A stretch of DNA of 64,000 nt from JALZKA01 sp963786495. GTDB taxonomy: Bacteria; Actinomycetota; Thermoleophilia; Solirubrobacterales; 70-9. A model generated the notes under the pieces. The model saw nothing but the letters and a program-made list of their open reading frames with translations, searched no databases and was not told the origin of the DNA. Numbering within the stretch: the stretch's first letter is position 1; every line of letters begins with the position of its first letter. Below, in pieces: positions 16,586-25,159 of the stretch. Both the position numbers and the translations under genes were made by a program. The DNA is taken from assembly GCA_963786495.1 (NCBI GenBank), contig CAWAZL010000008.1:165551-229550 (forward strand), given 5' to 3'.

Positions 16586-18043
16586 TCAGGCTGACTCAGG
16601 CGCGGGCGCGGGGACCGGCGCTTCGCCCGCGCCGATCTCCGTGTGCGCCTTCGAGTCGCTGCCGCGAACCAGCGTGAGCGATGCGATCACTCCCAGAAGC
16701 GCAATCCCGGCACCGACCAGGAACGCGTCCGCATACCCCTCGGTAAGGGCGACCGGGTCAGTCGCGGCGCCGATCGAGGAGAACGCGACGGAGGAGAGGA
16801 TCGCAAGGCCCAAGGCGCCACCAACCTGCTGCGAGGTGTTGATGAGGCCCGAGGCGAGACCCGCCTCGCGGTCCTTGACCCCGCTCATGGCGGCGATCGT
16901 CACAGGAACGAACGCGAACCCGAGCCCGACCGCGGCCAGGAGCGACGGGAAGAGGACGTCGCCCATATAGCTGCCGTCGACCGAGATTTGACTGAACCAG
17001 AAAAGACCGGCCGCGATAAACGCCATTCCCGCGGTCATCACCGGCTTGAAGCCCACCTTTGTGACGAGCTGGGAGGCGATTCCGGCCGCGAGGATGATCG
17101 AGACGGCAAGCGGCAGGTATGAGAGCCCCGCCTTGATCGCCGAATAGCCGAGAACGTTTTGCATATAGAGCGAGATGAAGAAGAACATGCTGAAGAGCGA
17201 CGCGCCAGTCAGGATCCCGACGACGTTCGCTCCCGTCAGAGTTCTCAGGCGGAAGATGCTGAAGGGCACCAGCGGCGCGGGCGAGCGGAGCTCGATCGCG
17301 ACGAATGCTCCAAGGAGCGCCAGGGCGCCGGCAAGCATCCCGATCGTCTCTGACGAGCCCCAACCGGCCTCGGGTGCTTCAACCAGCGCGTAGACGAGGA
17401 GCGAAAGGCCAGCCGTCACCGTGACTGCGCCGGGGACGTCGAAGGTGCGGTTCTCCGCGTCGGAATGGCTCTCGAGGATCAGGCGCGGTGCAAGCATCGC
17501 GGCGCCGATCCCGATCGGGACGTTCACCCACAGGACCCACTCCCAGCCCACGTACTCGGTGAGGACGCCGCCGAGAAGCACGCCTGCAGCGCCGCCGGAA
17601 CCCGCGACCGCTCCCCAGATGCCGAGTGCCTTGTTCCGCTCCGAGCCGTCTCTGAAGGTCGTCGTGACGATCGAGAGCGCGGCGGGCGACAGCAACGCGC
17701 CGCCGAGGCCCTGGATGGCCCGTGCTGCGATCAGCGCGCCCTCAGACTCGGCAAAGCCGCCTGCCAAGGAGGCGGCGGCGAAGACGAGGAGTCCCACGAT
17801 GAAGATCTTCCGGCGGCCGAGAAGGTCGGCGAGCCGGCCGCCGAGAAGCAGGAAGCCACCGAAGGTGAGGACGTATGCGTTGACGACCCAGGAGAGGCTG
17901 TCCTGGTCGAACTGGAGGTCCCTGCCGATCGTCGGCAAGGCGACGTTTACGATCGATGCGTCGAGGACGACAACGAACTGTGCCATGCAGAGAAGCGCTA
18001 GGGCGACCCATCGCTTGTCCATGTACTCACGCTCGTCCGTCAT
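16586..18043 (-). CDS. MFS drug exporter, DHA2 (14-TM) family
   Basis: A 485-residue proton-driven exporter with about 14 transmembrane segments. The DHA2 signatures are visible: LDASIVNVALPTIGRDL in helix 1, GRLADLLGRRKIF (motif A) and ARAIQGLGGALLSPAALSI (motif B), with GLINTSQQVGGALGLAILSS near helix 11. The ATG at 18043 has GGAGTAAAGGC directly upstream. It is divergent from a TetR gene whose promoter and operator repeats lie between them, the usual arrangement of an inducible efflux pump. Substrate unknown. Confidence 0.92.
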   Translation of the reverse strand: MTDEREYMDKRWVALALLCMAQFVVVLDASIVNVALPTIGRDLQFDQDSLSWVVNAYVLTFGGFLLLGGRLADLLGRRKIFIVGLLVFAAASLAGGFAESEGALIAARAIQGLGGALLSPAALSIVTTTFRDGSERNKALGIWGAVAGSGGAAGVLLGGVLTEYVGWEWVLWVNVPIGIGAAMLAPRLILESHSDAENRTFDVPGAVTVTAGLSLLVYALVEAPEAGWGSSETIGMLAGALALLGAFVAIELRSPAPLVPFSIFRLRTLTGANVVGILTGASLFSMFFFISLYMQNVLGYSAIKAGLSYLPLAVSIILAAGIASQLVTKVGFKPVMTAGMAFIAAGLFWFSQISVDGSYMGDVLFPSLLAAVGLGFAFVPVTIAAMSGVKDREAGLASGLINTSQQVGGALGLAILSSVAFSSIGAATDPVALTEGYADAFLVGAGIALLGVIASLTLVRGSDSKAHTEIGAGEAPVPAPAPESA

Positions 18044-18060
18044 GCCTTTACTCCTTCGTG

Positions 18061-18089
18061 TTGGTCCGGTCGAAATTTCTGCGTATAAT
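18061..18089 (+). promoter_or_regulatory. Sigma-70-type promoter of the TetR gene at 18155
   Basis: TTGGTC (18061-18066), a 17-base spacer and a consensus TATAAT (18084-18089), placing transcription start near 18096. The start falls at the edge of the GTTCCG repeat array, as expected for an autoregulated repressor. Confidence 0.75.
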
Positions 18090-18099
18090 CGGAAGTGGA

Positions 18100-18140
18100 G
18101 TTCCGGTTCCGAAACGTATCAGACGGAACCCAGGTTCCGT
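18100..18140. promoter_or_regulatory. GTTCCG half-site array, candidate TetR operator
   Basis: Two head-to-tail GTTCCG half-sites (18100-18105, 18106-18111) are followed by the palindrome ACGGAAC-CCAG-GTTCCGT (18123-18140). The array overlaps the predicted start of the TetR transcript and lies between the exporter and TetR genes. Confidence 0.75.
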
Positions 18141-18154
18141 TTCTCCATCCGCCA

Positions 18155-18763
18155 ATGACGATTCCAGTCCAAGCTCTCCCCCGCGTCCAGCGCGCAGATG
18201 CGCGGCGCAACCGCGAAGCCGTGATCGAGGCGGCGCGGAAGCTGATGGCAAAGGACGGGCTCGACGCGCAGATGGACGACATCGCGCGCGAAGCGGGCGT
18301 CGGCGTCGGCACCGTCTACCGCCACTTCCCGACCAAAGAGGAGTTGATTTACGCGCTGACCGAGCGCCGGTTCGAGCGGCTCGCTGAGTACGCGCACGAG
18401 GCCCTGGCGGAAGACGAGCCCGGGCCTGCCTTCGAGCGTTACCTCTTTCGCGGCGCCGAGCTTCAGGCCATCGACCGCGCGCTCAACGAAGTGATGCGCG
18501 ACCGTCCTGACGCCATGCAGGCGGCGGCGCAAAAGGTTGGCGTGCTCGAGCTCGCTCGCGAGGTGATGAACCGCGCACAGGATGCCGGCCACGTTCGTGC
18601 CGACGCCGAGGCCGAGGACATCCCCATGCTCATGTGCGGGCTGGGAACCTCCACCCCAGGATCCAGCGGACCGTTCGTGAGCGCCACCTCGTGGCAACGC
18701 TTCCTGGCGGTGATCCTCGACGGCCTCAGGGCGCCGGGGTCGGCGCCGCTACCCCCGCGCTAG
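18155..18763 (+). CDS. TetR family regulator of the adjacent MFS exporter
   Basis: A 202-residue repressor. The TetR domain reads RRNREAVIEAARKLMAKDG, QMDDIAREAGVGVGTVYRHFPTKEELIYAL (residues about 15-65). The C-terminal domain (AGHVRADAEAEDIPMLMCGLG) is of the common TetR_C type in actinobacterial drug-efflux repressors. The ATG at 18155 lies just after the operator array. The stop overlaps the convergent FAD/Fe-S oxidase gene by four bases. Confidence 0.88.
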   Translation: MTIPVQALPRVQRADARRNREAVIEAARKLMAKDGLDAQMDDIAREAGVGVGTVYRHFPTKEELIYALTERRFERLAEYAHEALAEDEPGPAFERYLFRGAELQAIDRALNEVMRDRPDAMQAAAQKVGVLELAREVMNRAQDAGHVRADAEAEDIPMLMCGLGTSTPGSSGPFVSATSWQRFLAVILDGLRAPGSAPLPPR

Positions 18764-21570
18764 CGAGTCAGTTCTTCAAGCGCCAGCACGATCGAGCCGT
18801 AGGGCTCGCCGGTAGCGCGCTCCATTCCGATCTCGCACGTCCGGTTCGTCGAGAGATAGGCGTCGAATGGGCCGCGCTCCGCCAACTCGGCGGCCTGTGG
18901 CGCCGTCGCGGAAGCGGTCAGCTCGGGGTGGAGCATCCCGCGGTCTCCCGCAAAGCCGCAGCAGCGCGCCGCGGCGGGGACGGCGACCTCGTCCGCCATC
19001 AGCGCCGCCACCTCCGAGAGCTTCGTGGCGAGGCCGAGGTGACGGATCGAGCAAGTCGGGTGGATCGCGACGCGGCTGAGCTTTCGCTCGATTCCGAGGC
19101 TCGGGATCAGCCGCTCGACCCATTGCACCGAGTCGAGAATCTCAAGTTTTCCGTGGCGCTCCTGCAGCTCCTCGGGCAGTGCCGCGAGCGTCTCCGAAGT
19201 CAGCCCGAGCGTGCACGAGCTGGCGTCGCTCACGATGGGCAACGTCCCCTCATCCGACCAGGCCCAGAGCTTCTGGAACGTCTGGTGCGCCATCCACTTG
19301 TGACCCTCGCGGTGGCCTTTCGAGGACCAGGGAACGCCGCAGCAGCTTCCCCCGACATCGGGCGGGATCCACACAGGCATTCCCGCGCGCTCCGAGACGG
19401 CGACTGTCGCGTCGGCCAGGCTCGGACCCGGGGGCGCCTTCTTCGACGCGCCCATGATCCGGTTGGTGCACGAGGGGAAGTAGACCGCTGCCGCACCGTC
19501 GCGCCTGGTCGAGCTGGGAAGCGCCTGCGCGGCCTTCGGCATTGCGCCTCCGCCGAGCCGCTCGGCGATCGGCCCCGCACGCAGCCCGGCGCGCGAGGAT
19601 CGCTCGACCTTGCCCCAGTTCTTAGCGGCGCGGAGCGCGAGCTTCTCTTCCGTGGCCGAGTGCTCCTTGGCCCGGAGCTCCTTCACAAGCTTCCCGGTGT
19701 CGATCGAGAGCGGACATGCGAGGACGCACGACCCGTCAGCCGCGCACGTCTCGAGTCCGTCGTACTCGAACTCCTCGGCCAGCGTTTTGGCGACAGGTGA
19801 GCCCTCGGCCTGGCGCGCCATCTCTCGCCGCAACACGATCCGCTGGCGCGGGGTTGTGGTTAGGTCCTGGCTTGGGCACGCCGGCTCGCAGAAGCCGCAC
19901 TCCACGCATGTGTTCACGACCTCCTCGACTTCGGGGGTCGTTTTCAGGTTCTCCAGGTGAATGCCGGGTTCGTCGCTCATCACGACGCCCGGACCGAGGA
20001 CTCCGTCCGGGTCGGCGAGGCGCTTGACTCGCCACATGAGCTCGGTCGCCTGCTCACCCCACTCGCGCGCGACGTAAGGCGCCATGTTCACGCCGGTCCC
20101 GTGCTCGGCCTTGAGCGAGCCGTCGTACTTGTCGCAGACAAGCTCGACCAGGCCCTCCATGAACGACTCGTAGCGCTCGAGGTCCTCCTGCTTGGCGAAG
20201 TCGGGCGTGAGCATGAAGTGGAGGTTCCCCGCGGAGGTGTGCCCCGCGACGCCGGTCAGGAAGCCGTGCTCACCCAGGAGCGCCTGGAGGTCCTGAGCCG
20301 CCTCGGCGATCCGCGCCGGTGGCACGCAGACGTCTTCGACGATCAGCGCCGTGCCGGGGATGCGCAGGCGCCCGACCAGGCCATGGAGGCCTTCTCGCAC
20401 GCGCCAGTTGACGCCGATCTTCTCCCGCTCGCGTGTGAAGTCGGCGGGGCGGATGAGGTTGTCCTCGTTCACGGCCTCGATCGCTCCGCGTTCTGAGAGG
20501 TCCAGCGACTCTTCGTCGTCGGAGCCGAACTCGACCAGGAGCACGGCCGACTCCGGCGGGAGCTCGAGCCAGTCCTGCGGCGCGCCCGGGATGTTCATCG
20601 CGGCGACCATCAGCGCCGGCGCGACCATCAGCTCGACCGCGCTCGCACCCAGCTCGACCAGGTCGGGCACGGGGGCGCACGCCTCGGCGATACCCGCGAA
20701 GTGGAGCCACGCTGTCGTCGTGTGAGCGGGCACCGGGAGTGTCTGGAAGGTCGCGTCGCAGATGAGGGCGAGCGTTCCTTCCGAGCCGACGATGAGACGG
20801 CGGAAGATCTCGGCCGGCTCGTCGGCGTCGAGGAAGGCGCACAGGCGGTAGCCCGTCGTGTTCTTGATCTCGTACTTGTGGCGGATGCGCTCGGTCAGCT
20901 CCTTGTCGGCGCGGATCTCATCGCGAAGCTCGGCAAGGCCGGCGGCGAGCTCGGGCTCCTCGGCCTCGAAGCGCGCTGCGGCGCCGGGCTCGGACGTGTC
21001 GATGACCGTCCCGCCGGCCGTCATGAACGTCATGTCGGTGACGGTCCGGTACGAGTCGAAGCGCGTGCCGCAGCGCATGCCGCCCGAGTTGTTGGCGACG
21101 ACGCCGCCCACGGTGGCGATGTCGGTCGATGCAGGATCGGGCCCGAGCTTTCGGTGCTGGCGGCTCAGCACGCGGTTGGCGTGGCCGAGCACCGTCCCTG
21201 GCTTCACCTTTACCCGCGAAGCGTCGTCGTCGAGGATCTCAAGCCCGCGCCAGTGCCGGCGCACGTCTACGAGGATTCCAGACCCTTGGCCCTGGCCGTT
21301 CAGGCTCGTGCCTCCCGCCCGGAAGGTGACCGGGATCCCGTGCTCACGGCCGTAGGCGATCACGCGGGCCACGCCCGCCGCGTCGCGCGGCTGGACGACG
21401 GCCTGCGGGATCAGGCGATAGGGGCTCGCGTCCGAGGCGTAGCGAACGAGGTCGGTCGCGCGAGCGAGCACGGAGCTCTTGCCGACAAGGCGCGCGAGGT
21501 CGGTACGAAGCGGCTCGGGAGTGCCCTCCGCGACCCAGTCTGGCGCTCGGTCGGGGGCGGCGGTCGTCAC
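18760..21570 (-). CDS. FAD and Fe-S D-2-hydroxyacid dehydrogenase (D-lactate/glycolate type fusion)
   Basis: A 936-residue fusion. N-terminal PCMH FAD-binding domain (RAGGTSLNGQGQGSGILVDVRR, PGTVLGHANRVL, residues about 75-180) and FAD-oxidase C-domain (GTALIVEDVCVPP, HFML in GNLHFMLTPD) are followed by two [4Fe-4S] clusters (CVECGFCEPACP, CAADGSCVLACP) and two CCG domains (GGSCCGVPWSSKGH, ARCCGFAGDRG). This is the layout of Dld-II/GlcD-GlcF type membrane-associated dehydrogenases that pass electrons from D-2-hydroxyacids to quinone or cytochrome. It lies 10 bases after a benzoylformate decarboxylase gene, so D-mandelate or a related aromatic hydroxyacid is a plausible substrate (inference). 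Confidence 0.88.
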   Translation of the reverse strand: MTTAAPDRAPDWVAEGTPEPLRTDLARLVGKSSVLARATDLVRYASDASPYRLIPQAVVQPRDAAGVARVIAYGREHGIPVTFRAGGTSLNGQGQGSGILVDVRRHWRGLEILDDDASRVKVKPGTVLGHANRVLSRQHRKLGPDPASTDIATVGGVVANNSGGMRCGTRFDSYRTVTDMTFMTAGGTVIDTSEPGAAARFEAEEPELAAGLAELRDEIRADKELTERIRHKYEIKNTTGYRLCAFLDADEPAEIFRRLIVGSEGTLALICDATFQTLPVPAHTTTAWLHFAGIAEACAPVPDLVELGASAVELMVAPALMVAAMNIPGAPQDWLELPPESAVLLVEFGSDDEESLDLSERGAIEAVNEDNLIRPADFTREREKIGVNWRVREGLHGLVGRLRIPGTALIVEDVCVPPARIAEAAQDLQALLGEHGFLTGVAGHTSAGNLHFMLTPDFAKQEDLERYESFMEGLVELVCDKYDGSLKAEHGTGVNMAPYVAREWGEQATELMWRVKRLADPDGVLGPGVVMSDEPGIHLENLKTTPEVEEVVNTCVECGFCEPACPSQDLTTTPRQRIVLRREMARQAEGSPVAKTLAEEFEYDGLETCAADGSCVLACPLSIDTGKLVKELRAKEHSATEEKLALRAAKNWGKVERSSRAGLRAGPIAERLGGGAMPKAAQALPSSTRRDGAAAVYFPSCTNRIMGASKKAPPGPSLADATVAVSERAGMPVWIPPDVGGSCCGVPWSSKGHREGHKWMAHQTFQKLWAWSDEGTLPIVSDASSCTLGLTSETLAALPEELQERHGKLEILDSVQWVERLIPSLGIERKLSRVAIHPTCSIRHLGLATKLSEVAALMADEVAVPAAARCCGFAGDRGMLHPELTASATAPQAAELAERGPFDAYLSTNRTCEIGMERATGEPYGSIVLALEELTR

Positions 21571-21580
21571 GAGGAAGTTC

Positions 21581-23179
21581 CTAGAAGAGCCACATGCCCG
21601 GCGCCACGCCTACCTCGACCAGCTCGGGCTTTGGCGAGGCGATCGCGGTCCTGAGCGCTTCGGTCAGGGAATCGGCATCCTCGACCTTCGTGGAGTTGAC
21701 GCCGTACCCGGTGGCCACCGCGGCGGTGTCGAGCGCCGGGAGGTCCAGGCCGGGTGAGTTCTCGACCTGCTCGACCATGGCGAACCACTTGAGGATCGCG
21801 TACTCGGAGTTGCGAAGGACGAGAACCGTCATGGGCACGTCGTAGGCGACGGCGCTCCAGAGCGCGGTGATCGCATACTGCGCGGAGCCCTCCCCGATCA
21901 CGCACACAACGGGGCGGTCGGGCTGGGCGATCTGGACGCCCACCGCGGCCGCCAGGCCGAAGCCGAGGCCGCCGCCGGCGCCGAAGTAGTACGAGCCGGG
22001 CCGTGAGAGGCGCATCTGATTGCGCAGGGCGAGCGTCGCCGACGGCGCTTCGAGGACGATGATCCCGTCCTCGGGAAAGGCCTGGCGCAGCGCGTGCATC
22101 GCCGCGGTGCCCGTGATCGGGCTCTGAACTTCGCCCGGGATGGGGTCGGGCAAAGAATCGCCGGCATCGCGGTCCGAATCCGAGACGAGCTCGAGCAGGC
22201 GGCTGAGACCGAGCCTGACATCGCCGATGACCGCGTGGCCCATTGGCGCACGGGCAGCCTCGTCGGGGTCGGAGGTCATCTGAATGAGCTCAGCTCCTTC
22301 AGGCAGGTACTCGCCCGGCAGGTAGGGGTAGTACGGAAAGACTGAGGAGCCGACCACGAGAACGACGTCGTAGCCCTTGAGCGTGTCCGCGACGGGCGCG
22401 ATGCCCGGGGGGAGGGTGCCGCGGAACAGCGGATGGCCTTCGGGGAAGCCGAGCCGCCCGCCGCCCGTGGCAGGGATGGCGAACACGGGCAGGTTCTGCT
22501 TCTCGGCGAGCTCGACCGCGAGGTCCCACGCCCCGGAAGCGTCAATGTCGGGGCCGGCGATCATCACCGGCTTCGCAGCACCGTCGAGCGACTTGGCGAG
22601 CGCCCCGAGCGCGTCGGGGTTCGGCATCGCAGACCCGGACACGTGGCGCCTGATGACGTTGTCAGTCAAGGCCGGGTCGGCCTCATCATCCCAGTCGTCC
22701 ATCGGGATGGAGACGAACGCCGGGCCCTTCGGCGGGGTCGCGGCAAGGTGGATCGCGCGCGCCAGGGCGTGCGGGACATCAGCGCCGCGGGCGGGCTCGA
22801 AGCTGGACTTCACGAGGGGGTGCGGCATGCGAGTCGCGTCGCGGTTGGTCAGGTTCGCCTGGATGCCGACGTGTGGGCGCACCTGCTGGCCGGCGGTGAC
22901 GAGCAGCGGCGAGTGGTTGGCCTGCGCATTGAAGATCCCGCCCATAGCGTTGCCGACGCCCGGCGCTGTGTGGAGGTTCGCGTGACCGACCGTCCCCGAC
23001 GATTGCGCGAAGCCATCGGCCATCCCCATCACGACCAGCTCCTGGAGCCCGAGGATGTAGCGGAAGTCCGACGGGAAGTCCTTGAGCATGGGCAACTCCG
23101 TCGAGCCGGGGTTGCCGAACATCGTCGTCATCCCGTGGCGGCGGAACAGCTCGTATGAGGCATCGCGAACGCTGGGCAC
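21581..23179 (-). CDS. mdlC: Benzoylformate decarboxylase-like ThDP enzyme
   Basis: A 532-residue thiamine-diphosphate enzyme. The family opening PSVRDASYELFRRHGM, then TMFGNPGSTELPMLKD, the ThDP-activating Glu in GLQELVVMG, and a C-terminal ThDP motif starting GEGSAQYAITALWSAVAYD with VLVLRNSEY all match benzoylformate decarboxylases, which turn benzoylformate into benzaldehyde and CO2. The GTG at 23179 gives the family-typical N-terminus; no ATG fits. It is the first gene of a two-gene operon with the FAD/Fe-S dehydrogenase. Another 2-oxoacid decarboxylase specificity is possible. Confidence 0.82.
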   Translation of the reverse strand: MPSVRDASYELFRRHGMTTMFGNPGSTELPMLKDFPSDFRYILGLQELVVMGMADGFAQSSGTVGHANLHTAPGVGNAMGGIFNAQANHSPLLVTAGQQVRPHVGIQANLTNRDATRMPHPLVKSSFEPARGADVPHALARAIHLAATPPKGPAFVSIPMDDWDDEADPALTDNVIRRHVSGSAMPNPDALGALAKSLDGAAKPVMIAGPDIDASGAWDLAVELAEKQNLPVFAIPATGGGRLGFPEGHPLFRGTLPPGIAPVADTLKGYDVVLVVGSSVFPYYPYLPGEYLPEGAELIQMTSDPDEAARAPMGHAVIGDVRLGLSRLLELVSDSDRDAGDSLPDPIPGEVQSPITGTAAMHALRQAFPEDGIIVLEAPSATLALRNQMRLSRPGSYYFGAGGGLGFGLAAAVGVQIAQPDRPVVCVIGEGSAQYAITALWSAVAYDVPMTVLVLRNSEYAILKWFAMVEQVENSPGLDLPALDTAAVATGYGVNSTKVEDADSLTEALRTAIASPKPELVEVGVAPGMWLF

Positions 23180-23260
23180 GGGCCGGACACTATCTCGCGA
23201 CCCAATTGGCGCGTTCGGCGCCCCATCGGCGCGCCGAAGCCCATCAGCATTGCGGGCCAC

Positions 23261-24223
23261 ATGGGGCCCCTCTCGCAACTGTCGCCCTTTCCGATCGAAG
23301 GGTGGTCGAAAACGGCAACAGAACTGATCCGGGCGGTAGCCGAGACGCAAGGAGGCGTCATCTCGCGGCAGCAACTGATCGACTGCGGTCTCTCGCCCGC
23401 CGGCATCGGAAGGTGGGTGGCCCGCGGATGGCTGATCAGGCTCCACCCAGGCGTGTACGCCCTGGGCCATGCGGCGATCCTCCCGCACGGACGGCTCACG
23501 GCGGCCCTCCTTCACTCAGGCCCAGGAAGTGGACTTGCCCACGAAACCGCGGCGTTCCTATGGAAGCTCACCGACGACGACGACACCGAATCCGTTCACG
23601 TAGTCAGTCCGGGCCGGGCGCGAAGCACGGACGGCGTGATCGTTCACCACCCGCGCCGAATCGAGTTGGTTCGACACGAGAGATTCTTGATGACCTCCCC
23701 CGCACGGACGCTGATGGACATCGCCCCTGGATGCAGCGAGTTCGAGCTTCGAAAGGCTCTTGCCAATGCAGACTTCTATAAACGTTTGGACCCGAACGCT
23801 CTCGGCGCGGTGATGGGAAGGGGACATCCCGGGAGCGCGAAGCTGCGCCGTGTGATCAAGAAGCACATGCCCGAGCTCTCCGAGACGCTGAGCCCCCTGG
23901 AGGACATGATGCTCCTCCTCTGTGAGCGCTACGGGATCCCGCTACCAATCCCAAACGGCCGGCTCGGCGCACACCGGCCCGACGGGCTCTGGCCGAACGC
24001 AATGCTCATCGTCGAGCTCGACGGCGGCGCCAACCACAGCTCGCCCACGCAGCGCCGGATCGACGCGGAGCGGGATATGCACTTCCGGGGACTCGGCTAT
24101 CTGGTGCTCCGCTACACGTACTGGCAGGTGGAGCGCCAGGGAGCCTCCATCGCAGCCGAGATCATCGAGGCCATCGCGACCCGGTCCAAGCGCGAACCGT
24201 CGCCATCTTCGATCGAGGGGTGA
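23261..24223 (+). CDS. AbiEi-like antitoxin domain plus DUF559-type nuclease fold protein
   Basis: A 320-residue protein with an N-terminal winged-helix of the AbiEi antitoxin type (GGVISRQQLIDCGLSPAGIGRWVARGWLIRLHPGVYALG; given in parts: GGVISRQQLIDCGL, WLIRLHPGVYALG) and a C-terminal DUF559/Vsr-like PD-(D/E)xK fold (PNAMLIVELDGGANHS, RRIDAERDMHFRGLGYLVLRYT). No cognate AbiEii toxin gene is adjacent. The N-terminal coding region and the C-terminal stop both lie inside copies of the same 42-base direct repeat (23282-23323 and 24200-24241), in the same reading frame. This suggests a repeat-bracketed, possibly mobile unit. Confidence 0.75.
   Translation: MGPLSQLSPFPIEGWSKTATELIRAVAETQGGVISRQQLIDCGLSPAGIGRWVARGWLIRLHPGVYALGHAAILPHGRLTAALLHSGPGSGLAHETAAFLWKLTDDDDTESVHVVSPGRARSTDGVIVHHPRRIELVRHERFLMTSPARTLMDIAPGCSEFELRKALANADFYKRLDPNALGAVMGRGHPGSAKLRRVIKKHMPELSETLSPLEDMMLLLCERYGIPLPIPNGRLGAHRPDGLWPNAMLIVELDGGANHSSPTQRRIDAERDMHFRGLGYLVLRYTYWQVERQGASIAAEIIEAIATRSKREPSPSSIEG
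23282..23323 (+). repeat. 42-bp direct repeat bracketing the AbiEi/DUF559 gene, copy 1
   Basis: Matches 24200-24241 at 34 of 42 positions, with an imperfect stem CTGTCGCC (23279-23286) / GGCAACAG (23314-23321). It is translated in frame as SPFPIEGWSKTATE in the N-terminus of the gene; the codon TGG here corresponds to the stop TGA in copy 2. Confidence 0.7.
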
Positions 24224-24241
24224 GCGAAAATGGCGACAGAA
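24200..24241 (+). repeat. 42-bp direct repeat bracketing the AbiEi/DUF559 gene, copy 2
   Basis: Contains the gene's stop codon (24221-24223). Stem GTCGCCAT (24199-24206) / ATGGCGAC (24230-24237) is perfect. It fills the short space before the convergent methyltransferase gene. Confidence 0.7.
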
Positions 24242-24250
24242 GCGCCGGCG

Positions 24251-25132
24251 CTACGCGGCGGCGCGTGCGCTGATCGCCCAGGTCGAGGCAGGCGCTACAA
24301 CGGAGCCGTCCGGCTGGACGAAGTCGCCTAGCGCCGCGCGCAGATCGGCAGCGATCTTCGGGCGGATCTCGTCGACCCGATCGCCCCACATCCGCAGGAC
24401 CTCGGCGCCCGGCCCGAGGTCCATGTTGAACTCGACAGCCTGGTCCAGGTCGTTGCCGATCCGATAGGGAAGGTCCTGGCGAGCGAGGCGGATCTCGTGC
24501 CAACCCGCGTGAGTGAGGACATCGGTGACGGTGTCGGCATTCGCCATCGAGAACGGTCCAGGGCCGCACCGCGGCACACCTGAATCCTCGGGCTCCTCCA
24601 GATACTCGGCGACCACCAACTCGGCGCGGTGCATCAGGTCGTTGTCGAGCTTGCGGCGCCAGACGACCATGTTCAGGACGCCGCCGGGCGCCATGGCCTG
24701 CCGGACGTTCCGAAGGGCCGCGACCGGGTTGGCAAAGAACATCGTCCCGAACCGCGCGAACGCGTAGTCGAACTCCCGGTCGAATGGCTCCGTCTCGACG
24801 TCCTGCGTGGCGAATGTGAGGTTCTGAGCCTCGCTCGTACGCGCCTCGTCAATCGCCGTCGCGATCATCCGCTCGGCGACGTCCACCCCGTGGGCGCTAC
24901 CGGATTTGCCAACCAGTTCGGCCAGGCGTGAGGTCGTATCGCCGAGGCCGCAGCCGATGTCCAGAACGCGGTCGCCCATGGACGGGGGCGTCAGGCGGAT
25001 CGCGTTCTCGCCATGCTCGCGCAGGCCGTCCGCGACCAGCTCGCGGTACTTGATCCAGACCTCGTAAAGCGGCCCGTTCCAGGCCTCAGCCGCCTCGGTG
25101 TTGTCCTCGACCTCGCGGATTCCAGACTCCAT
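24251..25132 (-). CDS. Class I SAM-dependent methyltransferase
   Basis: A 293-residue cytosolic methyltransferase. Motif I VLDIGCGLGDTTSRLAELVG, Asp of motif II in AHGVDVAERMI, motif III/IV FDYAFARFGTMFF and APGGVLNMVVWRRK are all present, as in UbiE/COQ5-like enzymes. Acceptor unknown. The ATG at 25132 (MESGIREVEDNTEAAEAWNG) is chosen because upstream in-frame sequence is antisense to the CoA-transferase gene and shows no family features. It is divergent from that CoA-transferase with only 27 bases between starts. Confidence 0.87.
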   Translation of the reverse strand: MESGIREVEDNTEAAEAWNGPLYEVWIKYRELVADGLREHGENAIRLTPPSMGDRVLDIGCGLGDTTSRLAELVGKSGSAHGVDVAERMIATAIDEARTSEAQNLTFATQDVETEPFDREFDYAFARFGTMFFANPVAALRNVRQAMAPGGVLNMVVWRRKLDNDLMHRAELVVAEYLEEPEDSGVPRCGPGPFSMANADTVTDVLTHAGWHEIRLARQDLPYRIGNDLDQAVEFNMDLGPGAEVLRMWGDRVDEIRPKIAADLRAALGDFVQPDGSVVAPASTWAISARAAA

Positions 25133-25159
25133 GGCTCGATCTTCGCATAGATTGCCGCC

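Noticed and set aside
15449..16594. Open frame of about 380 codons antisense to the M28 peptidase
   Set aside because: All M28 metal ligands are on the other strand; the antisense product shows no family features.
20701..21654. Open frame antisense to the FAD-binding domain of the dehydrogenase
   Set aside because: The sense strand encodes well-conserved FAD motifs; no ribosome site or motif supports the antisense frame.
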